From Byssothecium circinans (Eukaryota > Ascomycota > Dothideomycetes > Pleosporales > Massarinaceae), in assembly GCA_010015675.1 (NCBI GenBank), contig ML977033.1, forward strand, positions 181,672 to 245,671: DNA of 64,000 nt, written 5' to 3'. A model generated the notes under the pieces. The model was not told the DNA's origin. It searched no databases and worked only from the letters and a program-made list of their open reading frames with translations. Shown piece by piece: positions 51,637 to 63,958 of the stretch (positions are counted from its first letter, which is position 1; every line of letters begins with the position of its first letter). A program made the position numbers and the translations under genes.

Positions 51637-53659
51637 CTACCCACAAACATCCAACTTCGCAACACTGGGATCGTGATCACTAACCATCCGCGCGGCCTCA
51701 ACCCAAGTGTTGATATGAACATGCTCATACTTTGCCTTCTTCGTCACGGACTCCGACACATACATGTGATCTAGTTGCTGCGCGTTCATATCGAACAAAT
51801 ACGTATACCGCTCTACTTTCTTGATGCCGACGACTTCGTCGAGATCCTTGAGTCCGGAGATTTGGGCATAGGTTTCCATGGGCTGAACGAAGGCGAATTC
51901 GTTGAAGTCGCCGGCGGTGATGATGGCGGCGTTTTTGTCTTGGTCGAGGATGGACTGGGGATGTGTTAGTCGTGGGGATTTGAAGGGTGCGGTCATAAGT
52001 TTGGGCACGCTTGTCGTGGTTTCTAAGACCAAAAGCTTTGCCAAACTTGGGCTCTAGTGGTGTAGGGAGGGGGGATAAGTACCTTGATGAAGTTCGCAGT
52101 CAACTCAGCCTGCGCCTGCCTGTCATCCACACCACCGTTAACCGGCGGTCTGGCATCTCCCTGGAGACTGCTACTCCCGCCCTTGGACCCAAAATGCACA
52201 TTCACAGTAAAAAATGTCTTAGAACTAGTCGCGTTTCTCCCGATAATCTCCCATTGCGCGACGAGCGGCTTGCGGCTTGCCGTCCACGCCTCGTTGGTAG
52301 GGTCGATACGCCCGGGGTTGAATTTGAGTGTGGGGCCAGCGAGAACTTCGTTGACATCTAGGCTACCTCCAGGGTTTGGCTTGAAGAGTCGAATCAAGGA
52401 GGGCTTGTAGAGGTAAGCTACGCGGATGTTACCACCTGGTTGCCCGCCGTCTTTGTTGGAGGTGGGGTCGATGTCGGCGAATGCATAATTTGGTCCTCCG
52501 GCTGCTGAGATGGCTGCTGTCAGGGTGGACAGAGTCCGGTTTGCGGAGACGACAGCGTCATTGGTAGGGCCATTATCATCCTGGACCTCTTGCAAAAAGA
52601 CAAAGTCCGGCGATTTAAGATACTCTACGATGTGGGACGCGATATTGGGCAGATGCGTGCTGTTTGGGGCTAGGTTCTCGACATTGTAGGCGCCGAAGGT
52701 GATGCCGTCACACTTGCCTTCCGAGATGAGCTTGGTGGAAGATGGAAGAGCAGTCTTCTGGGACTTGGTGACCTTGATGGCAGTAGTGGGGAGGATGCGA
52801 TAGAAACCGAACGCGTATGTGACGACGCCTGTGATCTCCTCAAGCTCGTCGCCTAGCTTGGTGGTTGAGGGATTCGATGTGCCATCGAGAGGGGAGCCGA
52901 TAATAATGGTCTCGGGGTTGGCATCTTCCTTGAATCAGCACTTCATTCCCATCGACATGTATACTCTCACTCACCCTTGCCAGTCATGGTCAATCCATCT
53001 CTGCCATTCTTGCCGGTGACCTTCCAATCCCCGTACACCCAAGTATCGCCAAAGTTATTCGGCTTCGCAATCGCCGTAGGCTTCCTCACAGTAACCAACT
53101 CTCCAGACAAGCTCTCCCAAAAGTCCATGCCATACTTCCTCGGCTCCAGAGCCGGATTTGAGACCGAGATAAGTGACACGTTGTTCGGAACAGCAAAAAC
53201 ATCACCACCGTCCAAGCTACTGAACTGCCCCGTAGGCGGATCCTTCGTATCCTTTCCAATAACCAAAGGCTTGACCTCATTCCCACTCGACCCCTTCAAT
53301 TGAAGGACCGGGCTCGTGAGCTCAGTCAAGTAGACGTAGTCTTTGTTAGAGCGGTATTCCATAACCTTTCCACCAACGATGATCGCATCGCCGACGGTCA
53401 AGTTGGTCGCAAATGCACGGCTAAAGACGTATATAGATTCCGAAGTGCTGTCATCGTAATCAGGAACGTTGGAGCGCAACCAAAGTCCATCCGGGCCCTT
53501 CGCCGTGATGATCCCACTGACATTAGCCACCGTCTGTCCATTGTACGGCGAAAGGAATTTGTTCCCATTGATCTGAGCAATCGTCAAAGCTGAAGACACT
53601 GCTGCCGTCGCCGCGAGTCCGAGGAACCGAACAAGGAGGGAAGAAGAAGAAGAAGCCAT
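51637..53659 (-). CDS. Secreted endonuclease/exonuclease/phosphatase-fold protein
   Basis: This is a predicted extracellular nuclease-like or phosphatase-like enzyme. Exons: 53659-52975, 52924-52083 and 51954-51637, totalling 1845 nt and 614 aa. A signal peptide is clear (MASSSSSLLVRFLGLAATAA, then a small-residue cleavage region). The first 230 residues form a beta-rich N-terminal region with several N-glycosylation sequons. The catalytic half has the superfamily residues in order: FLQEVQDDNG (metal-binding Glu), VNVHFGSKGG, ITAGDFNEF (Asp and Asn) and the terminal MVSDHDPSV (Asp-His pair). Whether it cuts DNA, RNA or a phosphoester is open. An LTD-type or OB-type N-terminal domain is possible but I cannot assign it. 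The C-terminal Cys of DVCG is the last coding Cys. Confidence 0.9.
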
Positions 53660-54495
53660 CGTAACGAATCCGATGCAGTCGTCCTACCCTTCATCCTTGA
53701 GCCAGGGGGCACCCATCTTATATCGCCCGTGATTTTATGGCTCACGGTTGCCAGATCGCTATATGGCGGTAACGCCGTCTTAGACCCGCTATCCCACGTG
53801 TTCCTTATCCCATCGCAGAAGGAGAGAATACACGATCCAGGCATGGCGCGCGGAGCTGTGCGAACTGGGGTGGCTTGGCTGATTAGGAGGCTGATACGCG
53901 TGCTGGTGGTGGTTGGATGAGCGAGGTGCGGGAGTGCCGAGGATGTAGCTGCTTTGGGAAGGTGGTTGCTTATTCGTCGACTTCGGAGATGAGGAGGCGA
54001 AATTCATCCTCTCATCAATGATATTCTGTCAATTTAGGGATCTCCAGAAACCGGGACGCGGGAATAGACTACGAGTGTAGTGTTCAGGCGGAATAGGATT
54101 GCGGCTGTGTGGTTGTCTCCTTTTCGTATTTCATCTAATGACACTTCTGCAGCACCACTATTGAGAGCACCTGTTAGACCGGCTTAATAGCCTTCAGCAC
54201 ATCTACAAGGCAGCAGCAAGAGATAGTCCACCAAGGGAGCATGATAGGCGATGTGAGGTCATCTTCTGAATTCACACGCGTGGAGTCATTCAGTGTGTTT
54301 ATTCGTCAAGCCCGGTCTCACGCGGATACGAACTTGCGGATGAAACTGCATACGACTTGCTCTCTAGAACATTATTGGACTCATGAAGATCATACGTGAA
54401 GCCAAGCTTGACGTACGAGACCGGTAGCCAAATTCCCTATCATTCCCCTAACCAAAACGTACACATTGGCCCCAGAGCGCCCAACAACCTCATCT
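53660..54495. other. Intergenic: nuclease promoter / coiled-coil gene 3' flank
   Basis: About 840 bp. No gene is seen. The left side should hold the promoter of the secreted nuclease. Open frames here are short and unrecognised. Confidence 0.5.
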
Positions 54496-55676
54496 CTACC
54501 ACCATGAGTCCGGATTCGGCAGGGGCTTGAAATCATCTTCAACATGGACCTCTTCTACTTCTTCCACCTCTTCCACGCCTTCCATCAAATCCGGAACCTC
54601 CTCCACATCATCCCGCTGAACCGCGCGACCGCTCTCCTGTTCCGCACCTAGAAAAACCACGTATCAGCACATCAAGTCTACCCACTCCATAATCAAGCAA
54701 CAAGGTCCATCATACCTGACCAATACGTGTTCTGCATCCAAGGAAGCTGACTCCCAGAACCCCTCCCCTCACCACCCTCCTCAAACCGATTCGGAAAATT
54801 CCTCCTCTCCCTCGCTTCCAACCTCTCCCACCTCCTCCGCAAGCCGGGCCACCAATACACCAACTGCCGTATCATCTCCGGTAGCTCATGGCTGATAGGC
54901 TGCACACCCTGCTCGAACAGCGCCATATTAGAACCAGGTGTCTGATACACAGTCTTCAGCGCCTCCCGGACGCGCATCTCGAGAGCTTCCACCTCATTCC
55001 TCACCGTCCCCTGCTCAATCTGCTCTCTCAGCGTCAAGAGTCCGCGCCGCTCGCCCCACTCAAGTAAGAGCTCCAGCTCGCGGGCAATTTGGGGGTATGA
55101 CGGGTCGTCGGGGATGAGGGTGCTGCGGAGCCAGTCGATGCGGGCTCGGATGTTGTTGTCGATGCGGGCTTCGAGCGCGCGATACCGGAATTCGATGTCG
55201 GGATGGTAGACTAGCTGTGTCTCGTATGGCTTGCTCCATGGTAGCGGGAGGAAGTACTCTTGGTCTGTCTGGGATTGCTGGGTCTCTATGGCGGTTTTCA
55301 AGCACGCTTCGCGCTTCTCGAGCTCCTCCATCAGGCTGTTTTCTTGCTCGCCGAGTCTGTGCTGCTGCTTGGTGAATTCGTATTTGAGGGTCTCGTGGGT
55401 GTCGTTTAGCCGGTTTTCAAAGAGCAGACGTTCGCCGGAGAGTACGAGTGGCGGTGAAGGTGGGAGTTCGATATCGTCGTTGATGGGTATCTCGGGAGCG
55501 ATGTCGACAAGCGTGTCGGTAGCGATGGGTGTCGGCGACGAACGAGACGGTAAGCGGTCGTCTGAATATTCGTAAAGGCTTCCGGACGAACTTACGCGCG
55601 ACAAGACGCAGTCCATGGTGGGGGACGGCTGCTCTTGCTGCTGCGCTTCCTCGTTGCCTGTCTGCTCGTGGGCCAT
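54496..55676 (-). CDS. Unrecognised acidic coiled-coil protein
   Basis: Two exons, 55676-54716 and 54647-54496, total 1113 nt and 370 aa. The ATG at 55676 (MAHEQTGNEEAQQQ) is preferred; one at 55709 would add 11 residues. I do not recognise the family. The N-terminal 100 residues are Ser/Pro/Gln-rich. The middle is helical with heptad-like spacing and an IDNNIRARIDWLRSTLIPDD segment. A WW-rich patch follows (YWWPGLRRRWERLEARERR). The second exon encodes a very acidic tail with repeated VEE triplets, ending PNPDSWW. The tail follows an ordinary 68-nt intron (54715-54648). There is no signal peptide or membrane segment. A scaffold or adaptor role would be a guess. Confidence 0.7.
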
Positions 55677-56836
55677 TCTCGTGGGGAACTTCGAATGCCG
55701 GAAAATCATAGTTGAAGCCTCACTGTGGTGGAAAAACTAGTGCAAAGTCGGTATCGCGAAAGCAAGACAAGGTGGGCGTATCGCGTTTGCTGATATCGGT
55801 GCTGCGCTGGTAGTGCGTTGCTATGGCAAGTGTTCAGCGAAGGCAGATGATATGGAACACACTTGGTTTATAGCATACTCGCCTTCACTCTCGCTTTTGG
55901 TATTTGAAAACTGACGAGAAGAGACATGAGTGAGACATTGGCAGCGAGAAAATTCCTCCGACGTCTTAGAATCAGAACGAAAGTTGGCACAAAATGCATA
56001 CAAGGAGAATACCGCTTCCAGTAGCTAATATTCCTCCAAGAACACAGGTCTCTAATCATTCTCGTAAAGGTAAAGAAGCACGTCTTCACATCTCTGAAAG
56101 GACAGCAACGACCAGAGGACTCCACAACCATAAGCAAGCTGCATTCCTACTGCTCAAAAATTTCCCGCTACTCTCTCATGATACCATCGTAGTAAACTTC
56201 AACCGAACTAGGACTCCAACTCCCGACCCGACTATGGCCAACCTACTCGAACTTCAAAACAGCACCTATCCCAGGCTAATTGTCCCTAACTCTACCACTC
56301 CCTTCTTGCAACCTTTATCTCCTGAGTGCAGTGTCCCACCATCGGACTGCATATGGTATGGAACGATACTTTGTCAAGATCAGAACCGGCCACCCTTGGT
56401 GTGGGGTGGGCGGTTTGTCAGTGAGAGGCTCCCTACATGGTAGCCAGACGAGTGATCACCTGGGCAGATTCCAGGGCTGTGGAAAGTGAGAGAAGATCAT
56501 ATAGGCGTTTTATGTCGTATACAGTGAGGGATAATAGGACCTGAGGGGAATGCGGCGACAGGGCGGAGCGCGTGGCGGAGCGGGCTAGGTTCGAGACGGA
56601 GTGTGAGGGCTGGGATATGATAGTGACCTGAAATAAACGATTGCGTTTAACGTAGCTCTTGTATTTCGGTATGGTGGCTTTTGCGCTTCCGCATGATGTA
56701 TACCGATTCCGTTGACGTGTTTTGAGGATTGAGTTTGGATCTTGGAACTCATAATTGAGACCGTGTCTGTACGGACCTATCGTCGAAAATGTTAGCTAGT
56801 GCTCGACCAATACACATGTGATGGCCAGGAGAGGTC
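55677..56836. other. Intergenic: coiled-coil gene promoter / calpain 3' flank
   Basis: About 1.16 kb between two minus-strand genes. Open frames of up to 149 codons (55994-56443, +) lack any family resemblance and have random-looking composition. No gene is supported. Confidence 0.45.
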
Positions 56837-59136
56837 TTACATCGTAGCACCCGCTTGCGTAGCTCCACCCACGTCTAGCGATGAAGCCTCCGCATCCTTT
56901 GGCTTGACCAGGCGGATAGTGACCTCCTTGTCTTTGGAATACACCCGCAGGCCGAAGACGCACACCGCGTTCCAGGGCTTGGACACCTTTTCCTTCTTCT
57001 TATCGGCGTCCGTCTGTTGATTGACTTCGGTGGCAGGGGTAGTCTGGGCTGCATCGGCATTAGTCGAGATCATAGCTTCAGCAGGTGTTTCCTGAGCCAC
57101 GGGCTGCGAGTCTGAAGTCGTCGTCTCCGCACTACCGTTCTTCTCTTTCTGCCAGGCTTCAAAAGCCTCCCGCTCCCTCCTCTCTTTCTGCCAAGCTTCA
57201 AATTCGACCTTATGCGCCTTGTATGCCTCAAGCTCGGCTTTTTCCTTTTCCGCCTTGCGCTTGTTCTCCTCTACAGCTTCTTGCTCCGCTTTTGATGGTT
57301 CTACAAGAGCCTTGGCGTGCGCGATGTCATAGTTCATGCCGATCTGCCTCAGCTTTTGAGGCTTCTTGTCAGCCAGCTTGGCCACGACTTCGCACACGTC
57401 AAGCTCGTCATACCGATTGGCAACGATCTTGGGTATGACCTCGTAAGTTCCTGGCTCGAGGTCGATTTCTGCGGAAACGCTGCGGCTGTTGACTCGGGGA
57501 CATCGTGCGCGAACTATGTAGTCTGCACTCGTCGAATCCGCTTCTTTGAGGATGAAGTGCAGATTGAAAGTGTACCTGCCATCAAGGCCCATGAAGTAGC
57601 GCTCATCAAGCTGCCCAATGTTAGCATTGCATTGAGATATTCGACGCGAATGACTCACCTGGCTTAATACAAAAACCGTAGGCCCACCTTTCTTGATGTC
57701 GACAATAAACTTCGTGTTGAGGTATCCGGTCATCCACGCGACGCCACTGCTAGCCCACCGCTGCACAACAGTCCACTCTTCATCGAAAAGCCGTGTGCGA
57801 TCCAATTCGGCGAAATACTTGCACACATCGTTGAAGGACATCCAGAAGATACCATTCTTGGCGAAGCTATAGTTGAGCTTCTGCAACCAGAAAGCGGTCC
57901 ATTCTTCCGATCCATCCGACCAAGCACCGTTCCATTCTCCGTTGTTTGCAGCGGCAGGTTTACCCCACGGGTTCCGGATCTGTACCAAGCGCTTCTTCTG
58001 GCCTTGCTCATCCTCTTCCTCGACCGCTCTGAGAATGGAGTATGTGTGGTTTGTGGGGAGGCCGAAACGGGGGTCTTCGGATTTGTCGAGACTGATAGCC
58101 GAGAATAGAAATTGCTTGTTGACTTGCAGGAGTTCTTGCCAGAGTTTCTCCTTACTCATGACCCGGTTCAGCTTGATCACGGTATTCACACCTCCCGTAA
58201 GATCTTCAACGCCTTCTCCACTCTGGCCACCGTCGATTGCTTCAAAGTCGCCGTGTACCTTAGCGTACGCCTTCTCCATGAGTGGAAGCCATGTCTCGTT
58301 TGGGTTCGTGCTGGAGGCGAAGTAGAGAGCCTTGGAGCCTGTCTGGTGGATGGTCTTGTACTCAGTCCCTTTCTCACCTTCCGGGTCATAAGTGCCTTCG
58401 TAGTCTTTGTTGGAGAGATAGAGATTGTCATCAACCACAGTAGAAATCCACTCTCCGTCTCGGAAGAAGACAAAGCCATATACCCCACATTCCTCGTCCC
58501 GCTCAACGCAGATCTTCTCCATGAGGCTAGGCTTGCTGCATGTCGTCGAAAGAGCGGCAATGAACCAACAATCACCAACTTGACCTTGTTTCACGCTGGA
58601 GCCTGAAAAGCCGTCGACTGTGAAAGAGGGCTTCTCAAAGATCCAATCAATGCGGTGGACAGATCGTGGGGTGCGCGTGTTCTTCGACCTCGATACTAGA
58701 AGGTCTAGACAATTGCGTTCGTCCCCATCACCTTCGATATCAAATTCTGGGTCGGTGAACTATACAAAAGTCAGTGGTCTACCATGTATTCCTATGTTCA
58801 TGGGCGTACCTTCTCATTAGTACGATGGCACTCTCGAACAATGCGCTTGACGCGTGTACGGCACTCTTCGACGGCAGCTCGGTATGATTCGGCCGCATTC
58901 TTGCCTTTGACAGTGCCTCGATTTTGCTTGGGGGGCAGAAGGTTCGCGTAGAGGGTTGGAGGGAAGATGTTGGTAACTTTGGAAGGCTTCTTGGTGACGA
59001 GGTTGTTCCAAAACTCGTTCAGCGACTCTTGAGGGGTCTTTGTTTCATCCTCGACTTTCTTTGAGTCATCTATGGCAGCTGTCGATGGTGTCGAGGCCAC
59101 GTCGGCTCGAGGCCGACCTTGAGGAGGGGTGTGCAT
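56837..59136 (-). CDS. Calpain-family cysteine protease
   Basis: This is a cytosolic papain-fold protease of the calpain C2 family. Exons: 59136-58810, 58759-57659 and 57610-56837, totalling 2202 nt and 733 aa. The catalytic triad is complete: Cys in GQVGDCWFIAAL, His in LPTNHTYSI and Asn in QIRNPWG. The usual blocks RIDWIFEKPSF and EKAYAKVHGDFEAIDGG surround them, and a calpain III-like beta domain follows (GRYTFNLHFILKEAD). After it comes a Lys/Glu-rich helical linker (about residues 560-640) in which FEAWQKE occurs twice, then a Thr/Ala-rich stretch and a final folded segment, NAVCVFGLRVYSKDKEVTIR. There is no penta-EF-hand domain, as is common in fungi. It is not the PalB type by its N-terminus, which starts MHTPPQGRPRADV and has no MIT-like region that I can see. 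Confidence 0.92.
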
Positions 59137-61587
59137 GGATGGAACGTATCAGGCTACCTAGCTGTTGACTCTATGTAGTTTGAGGTTGTGTGAGGTTGAG
59201 AGTGTGCGGTCGGTTGATGGGTGAAGCTGCAGCCTGGTTTATATTGCCTTGCGCTAGTGAAGAAGTTATAGAGAGGTGCAACAAGTGACCGTGCGTCTGC
59301 AGTACGCCATAGCCTCGCTGTAGGGGAAGTCCACAGCCACAAAGGTGTAACACATGTGGCTCAGTGACAGTTTGTTGGCGAATTAGAACCTCTAGGTGAT
59401 AAACGAACACCGCGAGGACTAAGCATGACTCAAGTTCGTGACGAACTCAGCCTTCGCGTATGCGCACAAGGGCTTGTGTGATTGGGGGCCAGATGACCAT
59501 GGCGATGAGTATCCAGGTTCACAGCTGGGTAATGAAGAAAAGGGGTTTGAACAAAAGTACCAAAGGGAGATGGAAGACGCACATAGTTGGAGGTTGGATA
59601 TCTGGACGTTTGGCACCTGGGAGGTCAAGGCGGACTGGATGGCGCGTGCACACGTGATTGCCCCGCATGTGCTTCGACACCCTCACTGTCGATCCATGCT
59701 CACCCGTTTAGAAATCGTTGCAATAATCTCCGTCCTCTAGTATGGTACGAAGCCTTGCGCGTTTGACCTTTTGAGTGCTCCACCGGCATTATATTTTTTA
59801 CACTATCTTTACGACACCACAATACATCGGTAACTTGTAAACGCTAACCGCAAAGAGTCAGTATTACTCTAAGCATAGCGGGCGTCTTAAATTAGGCCTT
59901 AAGGCTTGTGAAAGGCTTGCCTTGGTCCATGAACGTTAGATCTATCAGAATCTCCTACCGAATTTTTTGCTGGTTAGATACTGAAAGGAACTATAAGAGT
60001 TCCTGTTTAGGCCTAGCGTTAACGAGTTACATGTAATGTACTGTACTTGAGGTGATGTAATAGGGCAGAGCTTCCGTAATAATCGGTCGAGTGAATGTGG
60101 GCGTTTAACTGGGTAGTCTTATCTTTTGTTCTGACGAACAAATGAGTGTATCATACGAACGCCCTTCTACCCCCATGCCTCCAAAAGCCAGGGCTGACTT
60201 CCATTCCATTGATGAAACCCCACCACAGGGCACAACAGACGATACGTTGACGGAGGCTTTTGCACCCATGTCGCATTCGCATTGATACGGGCAACAAGAC
60301 CTCGGGAATGCCGGTGTCATGCCGGCGGATAGCATCATCAGCCTGCCTCTCGCGCGAACAAGAAGCTGGCACTTGGGTGAAGGGCATGTAGCTGTCAACC
60401 TCAACCTGCTTTGGAGAGCTTTAAAAGTTTAAAAATAAACATTTACGTGAATCGATAATATGGCTTTTTCCAGCGCAGCGAGAGCTTCTTGGCCGTTCGG
60501 TGCAGGTAGTGTGGTCGACCGTTCGTGCCGAAGACGAAGGAACTCGATGCCAGTTGGGCTGACGGCGGCCCGCGTTTCCTCGGCGTCTGTCTGGAATCGC
60601 GCTAGGTTAGAGCGTGTCGGCTGGTCAGTTGCCTTGTCCCCTGCGTGATTCTTAACTGAGGCATTAAGCACCATGGTTGAGGAGATCGAAAAGAGAAATT
60701 AGACCTGTGACAAGAGTATAAGGTTGACTAGGTATTCTGGATGAAAGGCGGCTTGAGACCGGGTACTTGCAGCCGGAAATTTAAGTTGACGATGAGTCTC
60801 GAACTTGTCTATTTGGAATCCTCCCTTCAAATCTATCATGAAAGAAGGAGATCATACCGGATGAATGAGAAAAGAAATGTGAAGGAAGGAAATCAAGAAA
60901 TCATGAAAGATAGCCGGCCGTGTAATACTACAAGTATTAGGCGATGTGAAAGGTAGTACAAGAAGGAAAAGCGGCGGGCAGCGCCAATGACAAGACGCAG
61001 CTGGGCGGTGAGATTGTGTAACGCCAGAGTTCGCAGCGCAGCCCACCGGAAAGGTTCCCCCACGCCACCGCTGAAACCGTTCTAGAGCGTAACCCGTTGC
61101 TTTTGTGCACCGATCGAGATAGAGACCAAGAAGGAATGGTGTCGTTTCGCAGCTGCCAGCCGTGACTCCAATCAAGATGCGCGCCACCGAAACGCCGTGC
61201 TAAAAACATAATCCGAATCCGATGTGAACTTTGAAGTGACGTGAAGTAATGATGGGATCCGACATTTGTGTTGAGGGACGGAAAATGCCAACATGATGAC
61301 TCAGATGGGAAGAGGGCGATTCAGGACAGGGGTTGGTTTTATCGAGATCGCGAGCCAGTTTCCTGGGTCAGCAAGGTCGATCGGCTTGCATGGACTGCGC
61401 TCGAGTCAGCATCTGAACATTCGCTCGTGATTTTCTCTCAACGGGATGTCTTTTGAAACGCGGCTTATTTGGAAACAGATTACGCGTGGCATTGTAACAT
61501 CCTGCTGGCCGCACAACCACGTGTTGCGCGGAAAGGGGAGTTCTCAAGCTCTGTGTTGGGAGTTGGTAGCGTACCATGGTCTCGGCC
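59137..61587. other. Gene-poor region with an AT-rich stretch
   Basis: The left end holds the calpain promoter. From about 59780 to 60110 the DNA is richer in A/T than its surroundings and rich in TTAGGCCT-like and TAAC steps, with no open frame. A minus-strand frame at 60429-60674 (81 codons from an ATG) has mildly protein-like content but no recognised family. I see no RNA gene or transposase. Confidence 0.4.
59780..60110. repeat. AT-enriched degenerate stretch, possible repeat relic
   Basis: Stops occur densely in all frames, and short words such as TTAAATTAGGCCTTAAGG and TAGGCCTAGCGTTAACG recur in loosely inverted form. It looks like an old, mutated repeat (for example after RIP) more than unique DNA, but I see no target-site duplication or terminal inverted repeat. 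The boundaries are approximate. Confidence 0.25.
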
Positions 61588-61719
61588 CTATTTGGACTTG
61601 CTGCTGCATGGTCGGCAGCACTTGAGCTTGCAGGTTGTGCACTCGTAGATGTATGGATGAGGGCCAGAGTGACATTGATTGCAATTCCACTGGATGATGT
61701 CGGTATCGGATTTGACCAT
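61588..61719 (-). CDS. 43-aa Cys-rich mini-protein with three CxxC knuckles
   Basis: A complete small frame runs from ATG (61719, A at -3) to TAG (61590-61588). Seven of 43 residues are Cys. The pattern is W-x-C-x2-C-H-x-G-P, then after ten more residues C-x2-C-x3-C-C-x2-C. The opening (QWNCNQCHSGPHP) resembles small zinc-ribbon-like ascomycete proteins that begin with a W.C..C..GP motif, but that family resemblance is from memory. There is no signal peptide, so an intracellular metal-binding protein fits better than a secreted effector. An upstream exon is possible because a CAG precedes the ATG. It is the only gene-like element in about 4.8 kb. Function is unknown. Confidence 0.5.
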   Translation of the reverse strand: MVKSDTDIIQWNCNQCHSGPHPYIYECTTCKLKCCRPCSSKSK

Positions 61720-63958
61720 CCTGAACGTATGTGAACAACCTGCCGGGGCTGCCATTGCGGTGGATGGGATTCGGTGGTATGCGGCGATATGCGATGTTGA
61801 GATTGGTTCGGCTAAAAGCTGGGGTGCAGGTAACCTTGGTACTTTGGTAGTCGGCTCTGCAAACCGTTCGGGCTACCTTAAGGTATAGTAAAATAGGTAG
61901 GTGAAAATTCGCTGCAAAAGTCTGGCAGAGTTGTGACGGCAAAGGAGACGCAGGATTCTTGTTGCCGGCTCCTTCGACAGCGGAGGGATCGGGTAGGGCC
62001 GTGGCGGAAGGTTCGCAGCTTGGGAAGAACCCTGGAAGGTACTGGCACGTCAGTGAATGATTGGGAGACGGCCAGATATACTCTGGAATATTGCAAGGCT
62101 CACCAGATGCGAGACGGGCCGTTGAACCTTATGGTATAGTGGGATGCGCAGAAAGCCGAGAGTCCAGTGAGTCGTGGCGGCGCAAAAGCAAAGCAAGCTT
62201 GCTGCTGGTAGAGAACGCTCGATCCGGATGGTGCTGAAGAGATGATGCAGTGGGTTGATGCTGTGAGGTTGGCCGTGGTTCACGGTCAGTCTTATACCTT
62301 CCCCACAGACTTCTCGACCAGTTTGCGACTAGTTGAGACCATGGGTAGTCTGATACCAGGTCATGGTGTGCAACGGCTGCCGGCGTGCTGCCATCGCGCA
62401 GTCTCTCTTTCCTGGACGTGTGAGGCTCCAAAGTGGACGAGCAGACTACGGATAGAGGAATAGGTACACTGGGGCGTCACACAACACGATGAATTGAGGA
62501 GGAGCCTCTACCACCCAAGGTGCCTCCCCCTCCCTCTACCGGGCCTCGAAGGGAACATGCACTGGTGGAGCTTGTCTGACGCGGGCTGGCTGTTCCGCAG
62601 CCGCGGTCATGGTAGCATCCAGCACGTCTCTGGGAGCCATTGACCTCCGAGCATAGCGCCGACGTACCTGGGTACCTAGCGACGTCACACGTATCGAAAC
62701 GCGCACCCAGCGACTCTAGCTCATCCCCTCCCATCATCTCGTCCAGATGTCGTCCCAGCATCCGGGTTAGCCTGGGACACGGACTGCCATGCTAAGAAGC
62801 TTAATAAACGTTGCCTAGGCATCTTACGCACGACTGGCGCTTCCTTTTCCACCTCTTCCGCAATGCCCACACCCTACGCCAAGCCAGCAACCACACCTCC
62901 TACCACTCGCCCTCTGTTCTGCATACGCACCACGCCAAACGAAGACGGTTTTTTGGTGGAGATTCTTCGGCACCGTGCGGCAGAAGCGGTCAGACGGTTC
63001 ACACGCGTCCCCCAAAACGTCCCAGTGCAGACGCCCCCTCCTCCACCAGTCCTCTCTCTCCAGTCTTCTGCACGGCTTCTTTGCTTCTTCTCTCAGACAT
63101 GACGAAGCCCGCCAGACCTAGGGGGTTGCCGGGTCGGCCACTGGTCGGTCGCATTTGACAGGCGGCGGTGGTTGCGGCTTGACTCGTCGTGATGAGTTCT
63201 CTGAGTTGGTTGCACAAAGCAGTACGGACGCATATCCTCGCCACGCCATATCCATCCCTTCGCGGCGTCTAACGTCCCTTTTTGTCGCGCGTGCGGTTGG
63301 CGGCATTCGGATATTCCGCCAAGGCAGCTGCATGTGAGCCGATGTAGAGTGCCCTGCTGCACGCTTCACCCCCCAACCCGGTCCAGTTCGAGAGCGAACA
63401 GTTGCATGCAGCCTTGTCCTGCCTGCGGGAGGCAGCTTTGGTGCTACAGCGCCAACGATCCATCTTTGGCTAACGAACCGGTCCCTTGTCTGGAGCCTCC
63501 ACACCCTTTTTGGGGCCTACCATTCCCCAATGGGCGAGCCTACATAGGTGAACATCGAGGTGGCTGCATCAACCCACTTTTTTGACTGCACATGTTGCTT
63601 GCTTTTTTACATCATCTCCCACCTGCATGTAACATGCCCACGCTAATGACAAAATGGCACTCAGATGGATTTTCGCAGGAGACGGTTCTTCAAACAATAC
63701 TCTGCTGGAGTCAATCGACACGTTCAATTATGCGTCCTGGAGAAGCTCGGTCGATGAGCTATCGATGGTGGTGTAGCTTTGGCATGCTTACTTGTTTCGA
63801 TGAGTATACTCCAGTGCTAAGGCTATGGGCCTGAGACTAGGTCAAGCCCACATCTGCAACCACGCAAGTTTTGTCAGCAAGCGAACTCCATTTTCAATGT
63901 CAGACCACCATCTTCGATCGCCTCCTACCTCGCCAGGATTATCTACGCATAGCTGAGG
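61720..63958. other. Right-edge gene-poor region
   Basis: About 2.2 kb without a recognised gene. A plus-strand frame from ATG 62863 (79 codons) has a moderately protein-like middle (RTTPNEDGFLVEILRHRAAE) followed by a Pro-rich stretch. Other frames overlap it with Pro/Ser/Arg-rich, random-looking content. No RNA gene or repeat is recognised. Confidence 0.4.

Noticed and set aside
59438..59740. 100-codon plus-strand frame near the calpain 5' end
   Set aside because: It begins with GTG rather than ATG, has no family resemblance, and lies in the calpain promoter region.
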